From: Mycobacterium sp. Aquia_216
GTDB lineage: Bacteria; Actinomycetota; Actinomycetes; Mycobacteriales; Mycobacteriaceae
NCBI RefSeq assembly: GCF_026723865.1
Contig: NZ_CP113529.1
Span: 4,216,001-4,280,000 of the forward strand
DNA: 64,000 nt
Direction: 5' to 3'
A program made the position numbers and the translations under genes. Below, in pieces: positions 1 through 9,080 of this stretch (position 1 is the first letter of the stretch; every line of letters begins with the position of its first letter). The notes beneath the pieces were generated by a model. The model made no database searches. It saw only the letters and a program-made list of their open reading frames with translations, and had not been told where the DNA came from.

Positions 1-199
1 CGAGATAGACCGAGAACGCGCCGCGGGCATCATCACCTCCCCAGTACCGAGCCGAATCCTCGCCGCGACCCTGTTCTGGGGCACCGAAAGAGTGCTCTAC
101 ATCGCGGGACTGGGAGTGGAGCCGGCTCTCGCCGACGAGGAGGCCGCCGTCGACGCGTTGGTCACCATGTGGCGCGGCACCCTGTACGCACCCGCATAG
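1..199 (+). CDS. TetR-type regulator, C-terminal end (partial)
   Basis: This is an open frame from base 2 to a TAG at 197-199, about 65 residues with no start in the window. The readable part (ERAAGIITSPVPSRILAATLFWGTERVLYIAG) has the look of the helical ligand-binding and dimer region of a TetR-type repressor, including the habitual FWGTER stretch before the last helices. The DNA-binding domain lies outside the window. It points towards the convergent FprB-like gene. It could be the repressor for the ACCATAAG palindromes at 1981 and 21609, but that rests on position only. Family assignment is from a C-terminal fragment and is moderate. Confidence 0.55.
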   Translation, partial: EIDRERAAGIITSPVPSRILAATLFWGTERVLYIAGLGVEPALADEEAAVDALVTMWRGTLYAPA

Positions 200-235
200 G
201 TCCGCGGCATTCATTCTGGGACCCAACGATTTAGC

Positions 236-1855
236 TCAGGTGGAGCTGACGGTGCGCACTGTAGCGGCGCTCAGCATGTCGGCGAGATCGACAAACTTCA
301 CCCGGGGCCGGTCGGCGTGCTGGCCGCGCTGACGCTCAGCGGCGTCGATGGCACACCATCCCTGCCAGTCCACCGGGTCGCAAACGCGTTTGGCGAGCAG
401 GGAATCCAAGGCCGCCTGGTCCCCAATTTCCCGATTGAGCAAACCTGCATCGAAGTCTTCCCACAGCTTGGTCACCGACTCTTCGGCGCAACTCCGATTG
501 GTCCCGATCACCCCACGCGAACCGCGTTTGATCCACCCGGTGACGTATACACCCGGGACGGGCAGCCCATCATCGTTCAGGACACGACCGTTGTCATTCG
601 GCACCACACCGTTGCCACTGTCGAATGCAAGGCCATCGATCGGTGCCCCCCGGTAGCCGACCGATCGCAGGATCAATCGAGCCGGGATCGTCTCCGTTTC
701 GCCGCCCGGGTGTCGCACGTGCAGACCTCGGGCGTGGTCGTCACCAGCGACTTCCAGCGGAGAAGTGCGGAACCGGAAGATAATTCGCTTGTTTTCCGGC
801 TGCCGCGGGCGGTGCGCGAACTCGCGGGCGATCTCGAGCTTCATGGCCGTCTCGACATCGTCGTCGGGAAGTGACTCCAGGCCATCGCCGTCGATGACGA
901 TGTCGACTCCGGGCAGGTGTCCCAGCGCTAGAAATTCGCCGACCGAAAACGCAGCCTCGCGGGGGCCACGGCGGGCAATGATCTGAACCTCGCGAATCAT
1001 GCTGTTTGCCAAGCTGTCCAGCGCATGTTCGGCGATATCGGTCTGCCTCAGTTCCTCGGGCCCCGTGAGCAAGACCCGAGCCACGTCCAGCGCCACGTTG
1101 CCGTTGCCAATGATGACGGCCCGCTCCGCGGATAGGTCGAACACATGATGGGCATGGTCGGGATGGCCGTTGTACCACCCGACGAAGTCGGCGGCCGCGT
1201 GGCTACCTGGCAGGTGTTCTCCGGTGATGCCGATCTCCCGGCTCAGCGAAGCCCCCACCGCATAGATCACGGCGTGATGATGCTCTAGCAACTCTTCGTG
1301 CGTGAGATCCTGCCCGATCGCGACATTGAGGTGACAACGCAGCGTACGGCTGGTGAGGGCGGGATCGAAGACCTCGACGACCGCCTTGGTGTGTTGGTGA
1401 TCCGGTGCCACTCCGGCGCGGACAAGTCCGAAAGGCGTGGGGAGGCGCTCGAATAGCGCGATCTCCACCCCGCCGACGCGAGCCAGGGCGTTGGCCGCAT
1501 AACAGCCCGACGGGCCCGCGCCCACGATGGCTACCCGCAACGAACCGTGTCCTACTGCCGCGTGGCCACCGTCGCGAGACGGCAGGTCCATCGTCAGCGG
1601 TGCATGTTCGAAGTAGCGTGCGTTGATGTCACGGAACCGCTCTAATTTGGCCGGTAGATCTTCTTCGTAATAGATCGCGTCGACCGGGCACTCCTCTGCG
1701 CATGCGCCGCAGTCGATGCATGTCGCGGGATCTATGTACAGCATCTCGGTGTCAGTGGATTCACCGGCCCCGCCCGCGGGACGGATGCAGTCGACTGGGC
1801 ATACGGGCACGCAACTCGCGTCCTTGCAGCAGTTTTGGGTGATAACAAAAGTCAC
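236..1855 (-). CDS. FprB-like fused ferredoxin / ferredoxin-NADP reductase
   Basis: The 539-residue protein has a 7Fe-type ferredoxin head. Cys9, 15, 19 and 23 form the first cluster site, and Cys46, 49, 52 and 56 (CIDCGACAEECP) form the [4Fe-4S] site. An adrenodoxin-reductase-like flavoprotein follows, with FAD motif GAGPSG at 112-117, the PTPFGLVRAGVAPDH signature, NADP motif GNGNVA, and a C-terminal GWIKRGSRGVIGTN segment. This is the architecture of mycobacterial FprB. It would pass electrons from NADPH to ferredoxins or P450s, and the window encodes two P450s and two free ferredoxins. The gene is monocistronic, with a palindromic operator about 125 bp upstream. Whether it is the fprB orthologue or a paralogue cannot be told here. 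Confidence 0.9.
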   Translation of the reverse strand: MTFVITQNCCKDASCVPVCPVDCIRPAGGAGESTDTEMLYIDPATCIDCGACAEECPVDAIYYEEDLPAKLERFRDINARYFEHAPLTMDLPSRDGGHAAVGHGSLRVAIVGAGPSGCYAANALARVGGVEIALFERLPTPFGLVRAGVAPDHQHTKAVVEVFDPALTSRTLRCHLNVAIGQDLTHEELLEHHHAVIYAVGASLSREIGITGEHLPGSHAAADFVGWYNGHPDHAHHVFDLSAERAVIIGNGNVALDVARVLLTGPEELRQTDIAEHALDSLANSMIREVQIIARRGPREAAFSVGEFLALGHLPGVDIVIDGDGLESLPDDDVETAMKLEIAREFAHRPRQPENKRIIFRFRTSPLEVAGDDHARGLHVRHPGGETETIPARLILRSVGYRGAPIDGLAFDSGNGVVPNDNGRVLNDDGLPVPGVYVTGWIKRGSRGVIGTNRSCAEESVTKLWEDFDAGLLNREIGDQAALDSLLAKRVCDPVDWQGWCAIDAAERQRGQHADRPRVKFVDLADMLSAATVRTVSST

Positions 1856-1980
1856 TGCGTCCTAGTCCTTCATCGACACTGCGGCGGCCCAGCGGTTGTT
1901 CGCCGCTTCGGCGAGTGGAGCCCCCCGACGGGCTGCCGAGCCCGCATCTTTTTAATTTGGCTTCAATTCTATCGCTAGGC

Positions 1981-2002
1981 TACCATAAGTTGGCTTATGG
2001 TA
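1981..2002. promoter_or_regulatory. Palindromic operator TACCATAAG-N4-CTTATGGTA
   Basis: This is a perfect inverted repeat with 9-bp arms (TACCATAAG / CTTATGGTA) around a TTGG centre, upstream of the leftward FprB-like gene. The same arms recur at 21609-21628 before a membrane-protein gene. That size and symmetry fit a TetR-family operator. Confidence 0.7.
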
Positions 2003-2158
2003 GCTGTCCGGTGGCTCTACGCCGATGAGCGCCGGCTAGGAAAGCGAATGCACGTGCTTCCGCGATCACCAGATGCGCCGTGAGACAAATCTTGCCTGGG
2101 ATAACCAGATTGACGCTGGCGATGCACGATTCCACGACACCTTGAAGCGGCACCCCGG

Positions 2159-2413
2159 GTGGTCGAGCTGATCATCGTCGAGGCCAACATGGTCCGGCTC
2201 GATGATGTCCGCCGGGCCCTCATCTCCACATTGCAGAAGGCCGGGTCTGTCGCAGAGGAGCGGCTTTGGCTCCAGCGGCCCGACCGGACCAATCCGCCGA
2301 ACTCCTTCGACATGGGATTAGAAATGGTGATGCGCTCGCTGCGCGAGGATGTGAAGGCACGCGAGTACTCCGGCGAATCGCGGTCGGGTCGAACCCGAAA
2401 GCCAGCGAAATAA
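2159..2413 (+). CDS. Small hypothetical protein or gene remnant
   Basis: This GTG-started frame encodes 84 residues in the 573-bp gap between the FprB-like gene and the MmpL gene. An internal ATG at 2189 is an alternative start. Third positions are mostly G or C, and the product (VRLDDVRRALISTLQKAG, later FDMGLEMVMRSLREDVKARE) looks like genuine soluble helical protein. The reading frame is closed upstream by a TGA at 2111. I do not recognise a family. It may be a small conserved protein or the surviving 3' end of a longer gene. The rest of the gap holds the operator at 1981 and nothing else I can identify. Confidence 0.4.
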   Translation: MVELIIVEANMVRLDDVRRALISTLQKAGSVAEERLWLQRPDRTNPPNSFDMGLEMVMRSLREDVKAREYSGESRSGRTRKPAK

Positions 2414-2428
2414 CCCGATAACCGGTCT

Positions 2429-5299
2429 CTAGTGCCGCGCCGGCATCGGGAGTGCCCGCGCGTGCTCGGATGGGGCCCCAGGCGGGCGCACATTGTCGAC
2501 ACCGCGCGGGTGGACAATTTGCGGCCACCAGAACCAACGGCCGAGCAAGGTGGCGATCGAGGGCATGAATAACGTACGGACAACGAGCGTGTCGAGCAGC
2601 AGACCCAAAGCAATGGTGGCACCCATCTGAGCGACGATGCGATCGTCGCTGCCGAGCATTGCGGCCATCGTGAAGGCAAACACCAAGCCGGCAGAGGTGA
2701 CCACCGCGCCTGTCCCCGCCATCGCCCGGATCGTCCCGGTCTTGAGTCCGGCGTGGATCTCGTGCCGTATTCGGTGTACCAGTAGCAGGTTGTAGTCGGC
2801 GCCGACCGCCAACAAGACGATCACCGCGAAGAGCATCACGGAGAAGTGCATCCTGATACCGAACAGATCTTGCCAGATCAGCACGGACAGACCGATGGAC
2901 GCCGCAATCGAGCTAGCCGCGGTGGCGACGATAACCAACGCCGCGACCAAACTCCGCGTCAGCACGAGCATGATCATGAAGATCAGGGTGAGCGACGCCA
3001 CCGAGGTGATCATCAGGTCGTAGATGTTGCCGTCGTGCATGTCCTTGTAAGTAGCTGCCGTACCGCCGAGATAGACCTTCGCGCCGGACAAGGATGACTG
3101 TTTGAGACCCTCCTGCGCCGCGGTTCGCTCCGCATCGACTCGCGAGATGCCTTCCGGAGTCGCAGGATCGCCTTCGTGGTTGATGAAAAACCGCGCCGAC
3201 TTGCCGTCCGGTGACAAGAACATTTTCAGGCCCCGCTGGAACTCCGCATTGTCGAAGGCCTCCGGGGGAAGATAAAAGTAGTCATCGTTTCGAGAGGCGT
3301 CAAAACTGTGGCCCATGGCGATGCCCGTGTTGCTCATCGCCTCCATCTGGTTGATCATCGCCTCGAAGGTACTGTGCGCTGAAAGCGTCAGTCCACGAGT
3401 AGTTTTCATGCTGGCGATCATCGGCGGCAACAACTGCGCCGTTTCGTGCGTGAGCGAGTCGGTGCGCTTGATGTCCGCCGTCAGTTCATGCAGCTGCTGG
3501 TCAAGCTGATCGATCCCGTCGAGGCCATCGAACAACGATCGGAATGACCAACAGATCGGGATGTCGAAGCAGTGTTTGTCCCAATAGAAGTAGCTGCGGA
3601 CCGGCCGCCAGGTATCTTCGAAATCCGCTATGTGGTCCCGCAAGCCATCGGTGATCGCAGCCGTTTCGGTAGAGTCACGGACCGTATCGTGCGTCGCGTT
3701 GGCCAGCCGGTTGGTGATCTCATACAGCCGCTGCATGTAGTCGATTGCGACCTGCTGCTCATCGGCCATCTTGAGCATGTCGGCCATCCGCTCTTTCAGA
3801 AACGCCATGTTCTGCATCGTGGTCTGGCTTTGCATGCTGTTCAGGAACGGTATCGAGCTGTGCTCAATCGGAATTCCCAGGGGGCGGGTGATGTCCTGAA
3901 CCATCACAATGCCGTGGACCCGGATCACGTTCTTGGCCACCCGATCCAGCACCAGCATGTCGGCAGGGTTGCGCATGTCGTGGTCTGCCTCGACCATCAG
4001 CAAGTCGGGATTCAGCCGCCCTTCCGAGAAATGCCGCTGCGCGGCCGCATACCCGCGATTGCCCGGCGCGTTGTCCGGCAAGTAGTAACGCTCGCTGTAG
4101 AGCGTCTTGTATCCCGGCAATCCGATCATGCCGATCAACACAGCCACCGTACTCATGGCCAGAATCGGCGCCGGCCAACGCACAACGGCAGTACCGACCC
4201 GTCGCCACAGTCGACCGCTACGCGATGCCTTGGGCTCCAAGAGGCCGAATCGGGTCGCCACCACAAGAACGGCCGGACCCAGCGTAAGCGCAGCGGCGAC
4301 GACGACGAGCATGCCGATTGCCACCGGGACCCCCATCGTGGTGAACCAGGGCAGTCGGGTAAAGACGAGGCAAAACGTCGCTCCTGCGATCGTCAGACCC
4401 GAGCCCAACACGACGGGTGTGACGCCGTGAAAGGTTGTGTAATAGGACGTTTCGCTGTCCTCACCCGACGCGCGCGCCTCCCGATAACGTCCGATAAGGA
4501 AAATCCCGTAGTCGGTTCCCGCGGCGATACCCAGCATCGTCAAGAGAGCTGTGGCGAATACCGCGAGCTCGATGAGCCCGTAGTTCCCGAGTACCGCGAT
4601 GACGCCGCGAGAGACCGCCAATTCGACCAGCGTCATCAAAAGCTGGATCAACGTGGCAGCGATCGAGCGATAGACCAGGAACAACATGATCGCTATCGCG
4701 GCAAGGGTGAACAAAGTAATTTTGTTCATGCTTGCGTTCCCGATCATGTACTCATCGGAGCTATGCGCCGTTGAGCCGGTGACGTAGGCCTTAACGCCGG
4801 GCGGTGCCGGCGTCCGTGCCACGACTTCACGGACAGCGTCGACTGATTCGTTGGACAACGTCGTGCCTTGCTCGCCGGCGAGGTTCAATATCACGTAAGC
4901 ACCCTTGCCGTCGGCGCTTTGGACTCCGGCTGCGGTCAACCGATCGCTCCAGAAATCCTGGATGTGCTGGACGTGTCGGGGATCTTGCTTCAGCTGATTG
5001 ATGATGTTGTCGTAATATCGGTGTGCCGCATCGCCGAGATTCTGCTGGCCCTCCAGGACGATCGTGACCGTGCTGTTGGAATCGAATTCCTGGAAGTTAT
5101 GGCCCAGGCGCATCATCGCTTTCATCGACGGCGCATCCATTGGAGCCATCGGCGCCGCATGCCGCTCCCCGACCACTTCCAATTGCGGCGCGACCACGTT
5201 CACGACGACGGTCAACGCGATCCAGCCGATGATGATCGGCACCGCAAACAAACGGATCAGGCGGGGCAGGATCGGTCGCCTGGTATCCACGTTGGTCAT
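2429..5299 (-). CDS. MmpL-family RND transporter
   Basis: This 956-residue membrane transporter is the usual length for mycobacterial MmpL proteins, which export lipids or siderophores across the inner membrane using the proton gradient. It has a first membrane helix after PRLIRLFAVPIIIGWIAL, a large periplasmic loop, a helix bundle, a second long loop with paired cysteines (CFDIPICW), and a second bundle. The two proton-relay Asp-Tyr pairs are visible in GTDYGIF and GADYNLL. The start is the ATG of MTNVDTRRP; the upstream extension is Arg/Pro-rich and unlike the family. No MmpS partner is adjacent. The cargo is unknown, and I do not assign an MmpL number. Confidence 0.93.
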   Translation of the reverse strand: MTNVDTRRPILPRLIRLFAVPIIIGWIALTVVVNVVAPQLEVVGERHAAPMAPMDAPSMKAMMRLGHNFQEFDSNSTVTIVLEGQQNLGDAAHRYYDNIINQLKQDPRHVQHIQDFWSDRLTAAGVQSADGKGAYVILNLAGEQGTTLSNESVDAVREVVARTPAPPGVKAYVTGSTAHSSDEYMIGNASMNKITLFTLAAIAIMLFLVYRSIAATLIQLLMTLVELAVSRGVIAVLGNYGLIELAVFATALLTMLGIAAGTDYGIFLIGRYREARASGEDSETSYYTTFHGVTPVVLGSGLTIAGATFCLVFTRLPWFTTMGVPVAIGMLVVVAAALTLGPAVLVVATRFGLLEPKASRSGRLWRRVGTAVVRWPAPILAMSTVAVLIGMIGLPGYKTLYSERYYLPDNAPGNRGYAAAQRHFSEGRLNPDLLMVEADHDMRNPADMLVLDRVAKNVIRVHGIVMVQDITRPLGIPIEHSSIPFLNSMQSQTTMQNMAFLKERMADMLKMADEQQVAIDYMQRLYEITNRLANATHDTVRDSTETAAITDGLRDHIADFEDTWRPVRSYFYWDKHCFDIPICWSFRSLFDGLDGIDQLDQQLHELTADIKRTDSLTHETAQLLPPMIASMKTTRGLTLSAHSTFEAMINQMEAMSNTGIAMGHSFDASRNDDYFYLPPEAFDNAEFQRGLKMFLSPDGKSARFFINHEGDPATPEGISRVDAERTAAQEGLKQSSLSGAKVYLGGTAATYKDMHDGNIYDLMITSVASLTLIFMIMLVLTRSLVAALVIVATAASSIAASIGLSVLIWQDLFGIRMHFSVMLFAVIVLLAVGADYNLLLVHRIRHEIHAGLKTGTIRAMAGTGAVVTSAGLVFAFTMAAMLGSDDRIVAQMGATIALGLLLDTLVVRTLFMPSIATLLGRWFWWPQIVHPRGVDNVRPPGAPSEHARALPMPARH

Positions 5300-5487
5300 C
5301 CGACGGTCACCAGGCCGCAGGTCCGGGCCCGGGCGCCATCGATGTCCCCCTGATCGCGGGGAGCACCACCGTGGGCTGTCGGGGCGAAGCAACGGATTTA
5401 AGCACGGTTAAAAACACGGTGGGTGGTTTCTACCACAGGTTCCCGGCCACGGTCTAGGCCTGTCCCGCCCACCTAGCAAACTCAGAT

Positions 5488-7113
5488 CTAACTCAAAGCC
5501 TTTGCCGCCGGCTCCACGATCTCCACTTTCCCGGTGTCCCCATCCACCCGGATCAGTTGGCCATCCCGGATTCGACGGCTCCCGACCTCGGTGCCGCACA
5601 CGCACGGGATCCCAAGTTCGCGGGCCACGATCGGGCCATGACTGAGCAAGCCCCCGTAGTCCGTAACAACGGCGCCGGCCACCAGGAACAAGGCAACCCA
5701 GCTCGGATCGGTGGTCTCACACACCAAAATGTCGCCCTCGTCCAGGTCCGTGGTGGCCGGGTCGCGGACCACCCGCGCACGGCCAGTCACCACGCCGGGA
5801 CTCGCGGCGACACCTGTCAGGGGGCTCGCATCCTCATCGGCAGCAATGTCGTGCACAGAAGTGATCTGCGGCCGGCCTTGCCACGCCTGGGGCAGCCGTC
5901 GCGACTGGCGATCTACGAATTGAGTACGCCGACTCGGGATCTCGCGAAGTTCGTCATCCACGCGCCCGCTGCGCAGGGCCCCATAGCTGAGGTGAAACAC
6001 GTCATCGGTTTGTTCCAACGATCCTGTCGTGACCAGCTCCGCACCCAGCCGTCGAGCACCGGCGCGCGCCACGTCGAACGTCATCAGATAACCGGCCTTG
6101 CCCTGCTCGCGCAGCGCCAGGAAACGTGCGGCGGCCCGCATGATCAAGTTCAGTGCCGGTCGCTGCAACGCCGGCGCGGCGGCCCGCACCCGCGCCATCG
6201 CCTGCTGGCGTGCCGCCACCTGTTGAGTGCTGCGCAGGTGTGGGGCCCGCGGGTCGTTGGCGTCGATCGATCGGTAGTCATCCAGTCGCGCCAGGATCGG
6301 CGATGGGTCCTCGCGCCATGACACGCCGGCCAGCTGGCCCTCATCGCGACCGTGGTAGCCATGTCGATCAGTGAAGCCGCGCAACGTAATCCGGTCGTGT
6401 GCCAACGCCCACAGATCAGCGGCGACCTGATTCTCGTCGGCCCCAACTCCGGCTAGCACCGCGGTTTCCAGATCGGAAAGACCAAGCCTGGCCAGCGCCG
6501 CCTTGACCCGCTCGGCCAGCCCGGAGCTGACCAACGCCACCACCAAGTGCAGAATCATGATCTTTTCGAACCGATCCCTCGCGTCGTCGACCAATGCCAG
6601 ACATCCGGCACGGTCGAGTCCGTCTAGACGTGCGAGCGCATCGAGCCGCCAGGAACGTAAGCCGGCGACCATCCTGTCGTGAGCGCGGGGCAAGGTGGTC
6701 ACCAGCAGCGGTGCCTTTGCGGCGATCGCCGGGTAACGGCTTCGGGAATTGTTGTCGACGGTGTCGGGGCGCACGTAACCGAATAGCTGCTGTTCGGTCG
6801 CGGACGCCGAAGTTCCGGGCAACAGACCCGCGATGTCACGAAACTTGTTGATATTCGCGGCGGCTCGGCCGTCAAACAACGTCCAGCACATGTCGTCCGC
6901 GCGGTCGGGCAGGTATATGTCTTCGGCCTTGTATACACCCAGCCGGACGAACATCTTCCGGAACGCCATCTCCATCGGCTCTTCGATGAAGGTATAGCCC
7001 CACGTGGTGAAAACACCGGGAAAGGCCTCGGCGACGTTACCCGTGGTCCAGGTCAGTGCCGGATCGATCTCGGGATTGTCCAGCTGCTGCGCAACGACTC
7101 GGCGGCTACTCAT
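5488..7113 (-). CDS. PEP-utilising (phosphohistidine) protein without ATP-grasp domain
   Basis: The 541-residue protein begins with a TGNVAEAFPGVFTTWGYT linker like that preceding the substrate domain in PEP-synthase/rifampicin-phosphotransferase-like enzymes. A long helical region follows to about residue 430. It ends with the swivelling phosphohistidine domain, TGVAASPGVVTGRARVV at about 433-449 and a catalytic-type His492 in GGLLSHGPIVARELG. No ATP-grasp domain is present, so it cannot phosphorylate itself by the usual route. It is followed 10 bp upstream by a DUF7064/7065-like gene, with which it is probably co-transcribed. Function is unknown. A partner ATP-grasp protein such as the truncated PpdK at 10908-12536 is conceivable. 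Confidence 0.85.
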   Translation of the reverse strand: MSSRRVVAQQLDNPEIDPALTWTTGNVAEAFPGVFTTWGYTFIEEPMEMAFRKMFVRLGVYKAEDIYLPDRADDMCWTLFDGRAAANINKFRDIAGLLPGTSASATEQQLFGYVRPDTVDNNSRSRYPAIAAKAPLLVTTLPRAHDRMVAGLRSWRLDALARLDGLDRAGCLALVDDARDRFEKIMILHLVVALVSSGLAERVKAALARLGLSDLETAVLAGVGADENQVAADLWALAHDRITLRGFTDRHGYHGRDEGQLAGVSWREDPSPILARLDDYRSIDANDPRAPHLRSTQQVAARQQAMARVRAAAPALQRPALNLIMRAAARFLALREQGKAGYLMTFDVARAGARRLGAELVTTGSLEQTDDVFHLSYGALRSGRVDDELREIPSRRTQFVDRQSRRLPQAWQGRPQITSVHDIAADEDASPLTGVAASPGVVTGRARVVRDPATTDLDEGDILVCETTDPSWVALFLVAGAVVTDYGGLLSHGPIVARELGIPCVCGTEVGSRRIRDGQLIRVDGDTGKVEIVEPAAKALS

Positions 7114-7123
7114 CGGCTAGCGA

Positions 7124-8014
7124 TCAGAACACCCGGTGCAGGATGCCCTGCTCGAAAAACCCTGCACCCGTGCTATTTTCGCTGTCAAGAGTCATAAAAT
7201 CGTCATAGGTACCAAACGACGGCCCCTCGGAGTCGGCGCCCATCGGCACGAAAAATCCCGCCAGCCGGGACGAGAGCGTGACCAGCCCGACGCCCCCCTC
7301 TTTGTCGCGTAGCCGGGCCAGCCGGAACTGCCCGGCAGCGTTGCGCCCGAAGGTGACGTCGGCAATGGTGCGTAACCCGTCCGCGTCGATCAGAAATCCG
7401 TCGGATCGCAGTGCGCCGTCCGCACCCAGGAACTTCATCACCGTGATAAAGGTGTCGCCGACGACGGCTACCAGACCGGCGTATTCGATCCATTGGGCGG
7501 ATTCGTCACGGAAGCCCCAGGTGCGATCCCGCATACCGCGCGCCTGCACCGGTGACTCAGCTCCGTCGAGCACCAGGGTGCCCGTCAACTCACAGGCCTG
7601 TTGAAAATGTTGCAACGGCTTACCCGGGACCAGCTCGGGGACTACTCCGCCCACTGCGTAGTCAGCCGGGACAAACAGCGGAGCGTTGACCAAATCGGCC
7701 CGTAACCGGGGGTGCCGCACCGATATCACCCCGCCCAGTCCGAAGTCGATCGACTCGCTGGCGAAGCTGCCCGGTGGCAGGTCCTCGATGATTTCCAAAA
7801 CTTTGGCCCGAACCGAGACGCTGCACCGAGCACGCCGCGCGCCGGTGCCATTCGGCGAGGTGGAAACGTGGAAGCTGCCGAAAACTTCGTTTTCGATGTC
7901 CCAGAAGGACAGGTAGGCGTTGTCCTTCCAGACCGGATCCGTCGGACCCGCGGCGGCGAAGTGGATGGGTTCGGCCAAAGGCCCCCAGGCGTCGGTGATG
8001 TCGATAACGGTCAT
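7124..8014 (-). CDS. DUF7064/DUF7065-like hypothetical protein
   Basis: The soluble 296-residue protein is rich in beta-strand-like segments. It carries the motif RDRTWGFRDESAQWIEY, which is typical of lipocalin-like domains of unknown function next to lipid-metabolism genes in actinobacteria. The start is the ATG of MTVIDITDAWGPL, preceded by GGGAGGAG about 10 bases upstream. The longer upstream frame is not used. It is the first gene of a two-gene unit with the PEP-utilising protein and has an AGATT-AA-AATCT inverted repeat upstream. No catalytic role can be stated. Confidence 0.75.
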   Translation of the reverse strand: MTVIDITDAWGPLAEPIHFAAAGPTDPVWKDNAYLSFWDIENEVFGSFHVSTSPNGTGARRARCSVSVRAKVLEIIEDLPPGSFASESIDFGLGGVISVRHPRLRADLVNAPLFVPADYAVGGVVPELVPGKPLQHFQQACELTGTLVLDGAESPVQARGMRDRTWGFRDESAQWIEYAGLVAVVGDTFITVMKFLGADGALRSDGFLIDADGLRTIADVTFGRNAAGQFRLARLRDKEGGVGLVTLSSRLAGFFVPMGADSEGPSFGTYDDFMTLDSENSTGAGFFEQGILHRVF

Positions 8015-8078
8015 CGCCTTGCTGCTCCTCCCGGCATCGGATCCTCCCACCGCTGGGCCGATCAGTCTTTTTTTACTG

Positions 8079-8090
8079 AGATTAAAATCT
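8079..8090. promoter_or_regulatory. AT-rich inverted repeat AGATT-AA-AATCT
   Basis: This is a perfect 5-bp inverted repeat in an AT-rich island about 65 bp before the start at 8014. Read on the coding strand, the flanking GATTTTAATC-N-CAGT matches the site before the flavoprotein gene at 14110 in 13 of 14 positions. It is probably one member of the AT-rich site family listed in this window. Confidence 0.5.
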
Positions 8091-8253
8091 ATCACGATTG
8101 CCCGGTGGCGTAGTACGGTTTCTTGTATTGGCGGCGCACCGCATCTGCCGTACACCGCATGCGCTGATGCCGCGATCGGAGCGTCACGACGACAACGACG
8201 TTGGCATGCCTACCTGAGCGGGCCCGCGGCGAGATGCTGAGTTAGGTCCTGGC

Positions 8254-9018
8254 TCAAATACTGGGCGAAAGCGCATCGAGCCGCGCGCGCAACGTGGCCA
8301 CTTCACGGTCTAGTCGATGGATCGGCATGTCGTCATCGTCGTCGGCGTCGATGGCGCGCAGGAGGAAAACGAAGTTGGGCAAGAACCACAACAGAAACGA
8401 GCACACCGGGAGCCACCACACCAGTATTCCGTTCCAAGCCAAGGGCCCTGTCTTGAAGAACACGAGGAAGCTCGCCGGGATGAATGTGAGGGCCAGCCAG
8501 AGGTTTACGTACCCGAGCCAACGCGGGAAGATCGGCGTCGGTCGTTGGTCGATCAACACGGCGACACCGAAGACCGCCAGCTGCAGAACAAACGTCGAGA
8601 CCACACCGAGAAAGAAAAACCAGCTGATGTCGTACAGCGCCCGGGTGACCTCAGGATGCTGATCGGCGCGGTAGGTCGAAACGAGCATAAAAACATATGG
8701 GATCACGAATTCGACCGTGGCCAACGCACCGAGCGCCAGTTGTGTATACGCCAAGATTGGGCGCAGCCCTTCGATGCGCAGCATCTGCATCGTGAAGGAC
8801 GCCAGGAACGGCATCAGCAACGGACACGACGCCAGGCAGATCACGATACCGATGCGGATAGCCGTGCGGTGCTGGTCGATCAACGCCGCCACTTGTGCCG
8901 CGTTCTGGTTCGGGGATGGTGGCGGGAAGAAGCCCGCCACAACAAAACCGACGACAAATAGTGCGCCCATGAGCGGGCCCGCCCAGACGCACGCCTTCTG
9001 AACCGTGCGAGTCACCAC
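8254..9018 (-). CDS. Family A multi-pass membrane protein (copy A1)
   Basis: The 254-residue protein has about six hydrophobic segments. A first helix (GPLMGALFVVGFVVAGFF) is followed by PPPSPNQNAAQVAALIDQHR, and the C-terminal half has FPRWLGYVNLWLALTFIPA, then FFKTGPLAWNG and a last helix. The tail is acidic and coiled (DADDDDD, then LDREVATLRARLDAL). It is clearly paralogous to the proteins at 24751-25548 and 30291-31010. The start is GTG-GTG. Unlike the other two copies it has no TetR gene next to it. Family function is unknown to me. The recurring context is acyl-CoA and lipid catabolism. Confidence 0.85.
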   Translation of the reverse strand: MVTRTVQKACVWAGPLMGALFVVGFVVAGFFPPPSPNQNAAQVAALIDQHRTAIRIGIVICLASCPLLMPFLASFTMQMLRIEGLRPILAYTQLALGALATVEFVIPYVFMLVSTYRADQHPEVTRALYDISWFFFLGVVSTFVLQLAVFGVAVLIDQRPTPIFPRWLGYVNLWLALTFIPASFLVFFKTGPLAWNGILVWWLPVCSFLLWFLPNFVFLLRAIDADDDDDMPIHRLDREVATLRARLDALSPSI

Positions 9019-9080
9019 ACCAAATAATATCGATCAAACCGACGCATTCAAGGGGTTATGAGACTGTGAATACCAAAATC

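Noticed and set aside
3572..4774. 400-codon open frame antisense to MmpL
   Set aside because: His/Arg/Gln-rich translation without motifs, fully inside the MmpL gene.
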